Of a DNA stretch of 8,215 nt, positions 5,433-8,215 are shown in pieces. Origin of the DNA: Ectopseudomonas composti (GTDB lineage: Bacteria > Pseudomonadota > Gammaproteobacteria > Pseudomonadales > Pseudomonadaceae); NCBI GenBank assembly GCA_946886245.1, contig CAMPIF010000172.1:1-8215 (forward strand). Reading direction: 5' to 3'. Both the position numbers and the translations under genes were made by a program. The notes beneath the pieces were generated by a model. That model was not told where the DNA came from and did no database searches. It saw only the letters and a list, made by a program, of their open reading frames with translations. Each line of letters starts with the position of its first letter. Within the stretch, counting starts at the first letter, position 1.

Positions 5433-8215
5433 ACATCTCCCGTCCCTTCATCCTGCGGCCGGTCGCCACCACGCTGTTGATGGTGGCGATCTTCCTCAGC
5501 GGCCTGATCGCCTATCGCCTGCTGCCGGTGTCGGCGCTGCCGGAGGTGGATTATCCGACCATCCGCGTGCTGACCCTGTACCCCGGCGCCAGCCCGGATG
5601 TGATGACCAGTGCCGTGACGGCGCCGCTGGAGCGCCAGTTCGGGCAGATGGCCGGGCTCAAGCAGATGTCCTCGACCAGCTCGGGCGGCGCGTCGGTGAT
5701 CACCCTGCGCTTCAACCTGGACGTTTCCCTGGCGGTGGCCGAGCAGGAGGTGCAGGCGGCGATCAACGCGGCGAGCAACCTGCTGCCCGGCGATCTGCCG
5801 GCGCCGCCGGTGTACAACAAGGTCAACCCGGCCGACACGCCGGTACTGACCCTGGCGATAAGTTCGGCGACGATGCCGCTGCCGCAGGTCAACGATCTGG
5901 TCGATACCCGGCTGGCGCAGAAACTGGCGCAAACCAGCGGTGTCGGCCTGGTGACCCTGGCCGGCGGGCAGCGTCCGGCGGTGCGCATTCGCGTCAACCC
6001 GGAGGCACTCGCTTCCTATGGGCTCAGCCTTGCCGACGTGCGCAGCCTGATCACCGCCAGCAACGTCAACCAGCCCAAGGGTAACTTCGATGGCCCCACG
6101 CGGGTATCCCAGCTCGATGCCAACGACCAGCTGAAATCCGTCGAGGAATACCGCGAGCTGATCCTCCACTACGAGAACGGCTCGGCGCTGCGTCTGAAGG
6201 ATGTCGCCGAGATCATCGATGGCGCCGAGAACGAGCGCCTGGCTGCCTGGGCCAACCGCAATCAGGCGGTGCTGGTCAACGTGCAGCGCCAACCCGGTGC
6301 CAACGTGATCGACGTGGTCGATCGCATCCAGACCCTGCTGCCGCACCTGACCGAAGGCCTGCCGGCTAGCGTCGAGGTCAAGGTGCTGACCGACCGTACG
6401 CAGACCATCCGTGCCGCTGTACGTGACGTGCAGCACGAGCTGCTGCTGGCCATCGCCCTGGTGGTGATGGTGACGTTCCTGTTCCTGCGCAAGCTGTCGG
6501 CGACCATCATCCCGTCCATCGTCGTGCCGCTGTCGCTGATTGGCACCTTCGGCGTGATGTACCTGGCAGGCTTCACCATCAACAACCTGACGCTGATGGC
6601 GCTGACCATCGCCACCGGTTTCGTGGTCGACGACGCCATCGTCATGCTGGAGAACATCGCCCGACATCTGGAGGAGGGGGAGACGCCGCTGAACGCTGCG
6701 CTCAAGGGCGCCCGGCAGATCGGCTTCACCCTGGTCTCGCTGACCCTGTCGCTGATCGCCGTACTGATTCCGTTGCTGTTCATGGCCGATGTGGTCGGCC
6801 GCCTGTTCCGCGAGTTCGCCATCACCCTGGCCGTGGCCATCATGATTTCCCTGGTGGTGTCGCTGACTCTCACGCCGATGATGTGCGCGCGCCTGCTCAA
6901 GGCCGAGAAACCCGAGCAGGAAGGGCGCTTCTATCGTGCCGCCGGTGGCGCCATCGATGCGATGATCGAGCGCTATGGCGTGTGGTTGCAGTGGGTGCTC
7001 AAGCATCAGCCGCTGACCCTGTTGGTGGCCGTGGCGACCCTGGGGCTGACCGTGCTGCTGTATGTGGCGGTGCCCAAGGGCTTCTTCCCGGTGCAGGACA
7101 CCGGCGTGATTCAGGGCATTTCCGAGGCCCCGCAGTCGATCTCCTTTGCTGCCATGAGCGAGCGTCAACAGCGCCTGGCGGATGTGATCCTGCGCGATCC
7201 GGCAGTGGCAAGCCTGTCCTCTTCGATTGGCGTGGACGGCGACAACCCGACGCTCAACAGCGGCCGCCTGCTGATCAACCTGAAGACCCACGCCGAGCGC
7301 GATGTCACCGCCAGTGAGGTGATCGAGCGTCTGCGTCCGGAGTTGGCGCAGATTCCCGGTATCGAGCTGTTCATGCAGCCGGTGCAGGACCTGACCATCG
7401 AAGATCGCATCAGCCGCACCCAGTTCCAGTTCACCCTGGAGTCGCCTGACAGCCAGTTGCTGGAAACCTGGACGCCGCGTCTGGTCGAAGCGCTGCGCGA
7501 GCAGCCGGAGCTGACCGACGTGGCCAGCGACCTGCAGAACCGTGGTCTGCAGGTGTACCTGGACATCGACCGCGACGCCGCCGCGCGCCTGGGCATCAAC
7601 GTTGGCAGCATCGACGATGCCTTGTACGACGCGTTCGGCCAGCGCCAGATCAGCACCATCTACACCCAGGCCAGCCAGTACCGCGTGGTGCTGGAAAGCC
7701 GCGATGGCGGGCGCATCGGCCTGGCCGCACTGCGCCAGATTCACGTGGCCACCGGTGACGGCCAGCAGGTGCCATTGTCGTCCCTGGCGCACATAGAGGA
7801 GCGCCCGGCCAGCCTGCTGATCAACCATATCGGTCAGTTCCCGGCGGTGACCCTGTCGTTCAACCTGGCGCCGGGCGTCTCGCTGGGCGAGGCGGTTGCC
7901 GTGATCGAGCGTGTCGAGCAGGAAATCGGCCTGCCCGGTGGCATCGACACCCAGTTCCAGGGGGCTGCCGAAGCGTTCCGTGCATCGCTGTCGTCGACCT
8001 TGCTGCTGATCCTGGCGGCCATCATCACCATGTACATCGTGCTCGGTGTGCTTTACGAGAGTTACATCCACCCGATCACCATCCTTTCCACCCTGCCTTC
8101 GGCGGGGGTCGGGGCACTGCTGGCGCTATTGCTGACGGGTAACGACCTGGGATTGATCGCCATCATCGGCATCATCCTGCTGATCGGCATCGTCAAGAAG
8201 AACGCGATCATGATG
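5429..8215 (+). CDS. muxB: MuxB/MdtB-type RND multidrug efflux transporter (3' partial)
   Basis: This frame is open for 929 codons to the window edge. MdtB/MuxB proteins are about 1,040 residues, so some 110 are missing. The N-terminus ([21 protein letters not shown], then PEVDYPTI at 38-45 and [20 protein letters not shown]) is characteristic of the MdtB branch of HAE-type transporters. TM1 is about 12-29, TM2-TM6 about 338-490, TM7 about 530-550 and TM8-TM10 about 857-923, with large periplasmic porter loops after TM1 and TM7. The proton relay is complete: Asp401 and Asp402 in TM4 ([13 protein letters not shown]) and Lys924 in TM10 ([10 protein letters not shown]) correspond to Asp407, Asp408 and Lys940 of AcrB. 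The protein should therefore be an active proton-drug antiporter in the inner membrane. MdtB works as a heteromultimer with MdtC, so a second RND gene (muxC) and an outer-membrane factor (opmB) are expected just downstream. No frameshift or premature stop is seen. Confidence 0.95.
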   Translation, partial: MNISRPFILRPVATTLLMVAIFLSGLIAYRLLPVSALPEVDYPTIRVLTLYPGASPDVMTSAVTAPLERQFGQMAGLKQMSSTSSGGASVITLRFNLDVSLAVAEQEVQAAINAASNLLPGDLPAPPVYNKVNPADTPVLTLAISSATMPLPQVNDLVDTRLAQKLAQTSGVGLVTLAGGQRPAVRIRVNPEALASYGLSLADVRSLITASNVNQPKGNFDGPTRVSQLDANDQLKSVEEYRELILHYENGSALRLKDVAEIIDGAENERLAAWANRNQAVLVNVQRQPGANVIDVVDRIQTLLPHLTEGLPASVEVKVLTDRTQTIRAAVRDVQHELLLAIALVVMVTFLFLRKLSATIIPSIVVPLSLIGTFGVMYLAGFTINNLTLMALTIATGFVVDDAIVMLENIARHLEEGETPLNAALKGARQIGFTLVSLTLSLIAVLIPLLFMADVVGRLFREFAITLAVAIMISLVVSLTLTPMMCARLLKAEKPEQEGRFYRAAGGAIDAMIERYGVWLQWVLKHQPLTLLVAVATLGLTVLLYVAVPKGFFPVQDTGVIQGISEAPQSISFAAMSERQQRLADVILRDPAVASLSSSIGVDGDNPTLNSGRLLINLKTHAERDVTASEVIERLRPELAQIPGIELFMQPVQDLTIEDRISRTQFQFTLESPDSQLLETWTPRLVEALREQPELTDVASDLQNRGLQVYLDIDRDAAARLGINVGSIDDALYDAFGQRQISTIYTQASQYRVVLESRDGGRIGLAALRQIHVATGDGQQVPLSSLAHIEERPASLLINHIGQFPAVTLSFNLAPGVSLGEAVAVIERVEQEIGLPGGIDTQFQGAAEAFRASLSSTLLLILAAIITMYIVLGVLYESYIHPITILSTLPSAGVGALLALLLTGNDLGLIAIIGIILLIGIVKKNAIMM

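Noticed and set aside
5254..6084. A 276-codon + strand open frame across the muxA-muxB junction
   Set aside because: It is out of frame with both well-supported genes and its Gly/Ala/Arg-rich product is typical of shifted reading of GC-rich codons.
5195..8071. A 958-codon open frame on the - strand opposite muxB
   Set aside because: The + strand encodes an unmistakable RND transporter. The antisense product is rich in His, Gln and Arg without recognisable domains, as expected when the complement of G/C-biased codons rarely yields stops.

Overview
This GC-rich window carries four genes, all on the + strand, and looks like chromosome of a Pseudomonas species. The assignment rests on strongly G/C-biased third codon positions, on close agreement of the proteins with Pseudomonas and enterobacterial families, and on gene content. 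From memory, P. aeruginosa keeps tamB, tpx and muxABC-opmB in the same neighbourhood and order, with other genes in between. Here they are directly adjacent, so a non-aeruginosa lineage is my inference. No mobile element, CRISPR array, tRNA or rRNA is visible.

Layout. (1) 1-3315: the C-terminal ~1,100 codons of tamB, the inner-membrane-anchored periplasmic partner of TamA; the N-terminus lies upstream of the window. (2) 3316-3489: a 174-bp gap with a perfect 12-bp palindrome just after the tamB stop, a small hairpin and the ribosome binding site of tpx. (3) 3490-3990: tpx, an atypical 2-Cys thiol peroxidase with both redox cysteines, closed by a strong intrinsic terminator (4010-4034) that probably works in both directions. 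(4) 4035-4202: a regulatory gap with GTAAR half-sites at exact 11-bp spacing (4108, 4119, 4130), just upstream of a weak sigma70-like promoter. The last two form a GTAAA-N6-GTAAA element resembling a CpxR box. (5) 4203-5432: muxA (mdtA-like), the periplasmic adaptor of an RND efflux pump. (6) 5429-8215: muxB (mdtB-like), the RND transporter, overlapping muxA by 4 bp and cut by the window edge about 110 residues before its expected end. A second RND subunit (muxC) and an outer-membrane channel (opmB) are expected downstream.

How they fit together. All the products act in or across the envelope: TamB in lipid transport/outer-membrane assembly, Tpx in peroxide detoxification, and MuxA/MuxB in drug efflux. 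The tpx terminator separates tpx from the mux operon, which appears to have its own, possibly envelope-stress-controlled, promoter.

I find no convincing undescribed system. The most worthwhile lead is the phased GTAAR array upstream of muxA. The very long reverse-strand open frames (for example 5195-8071) are mirror images of the GC-rich coding frames and are rejected.
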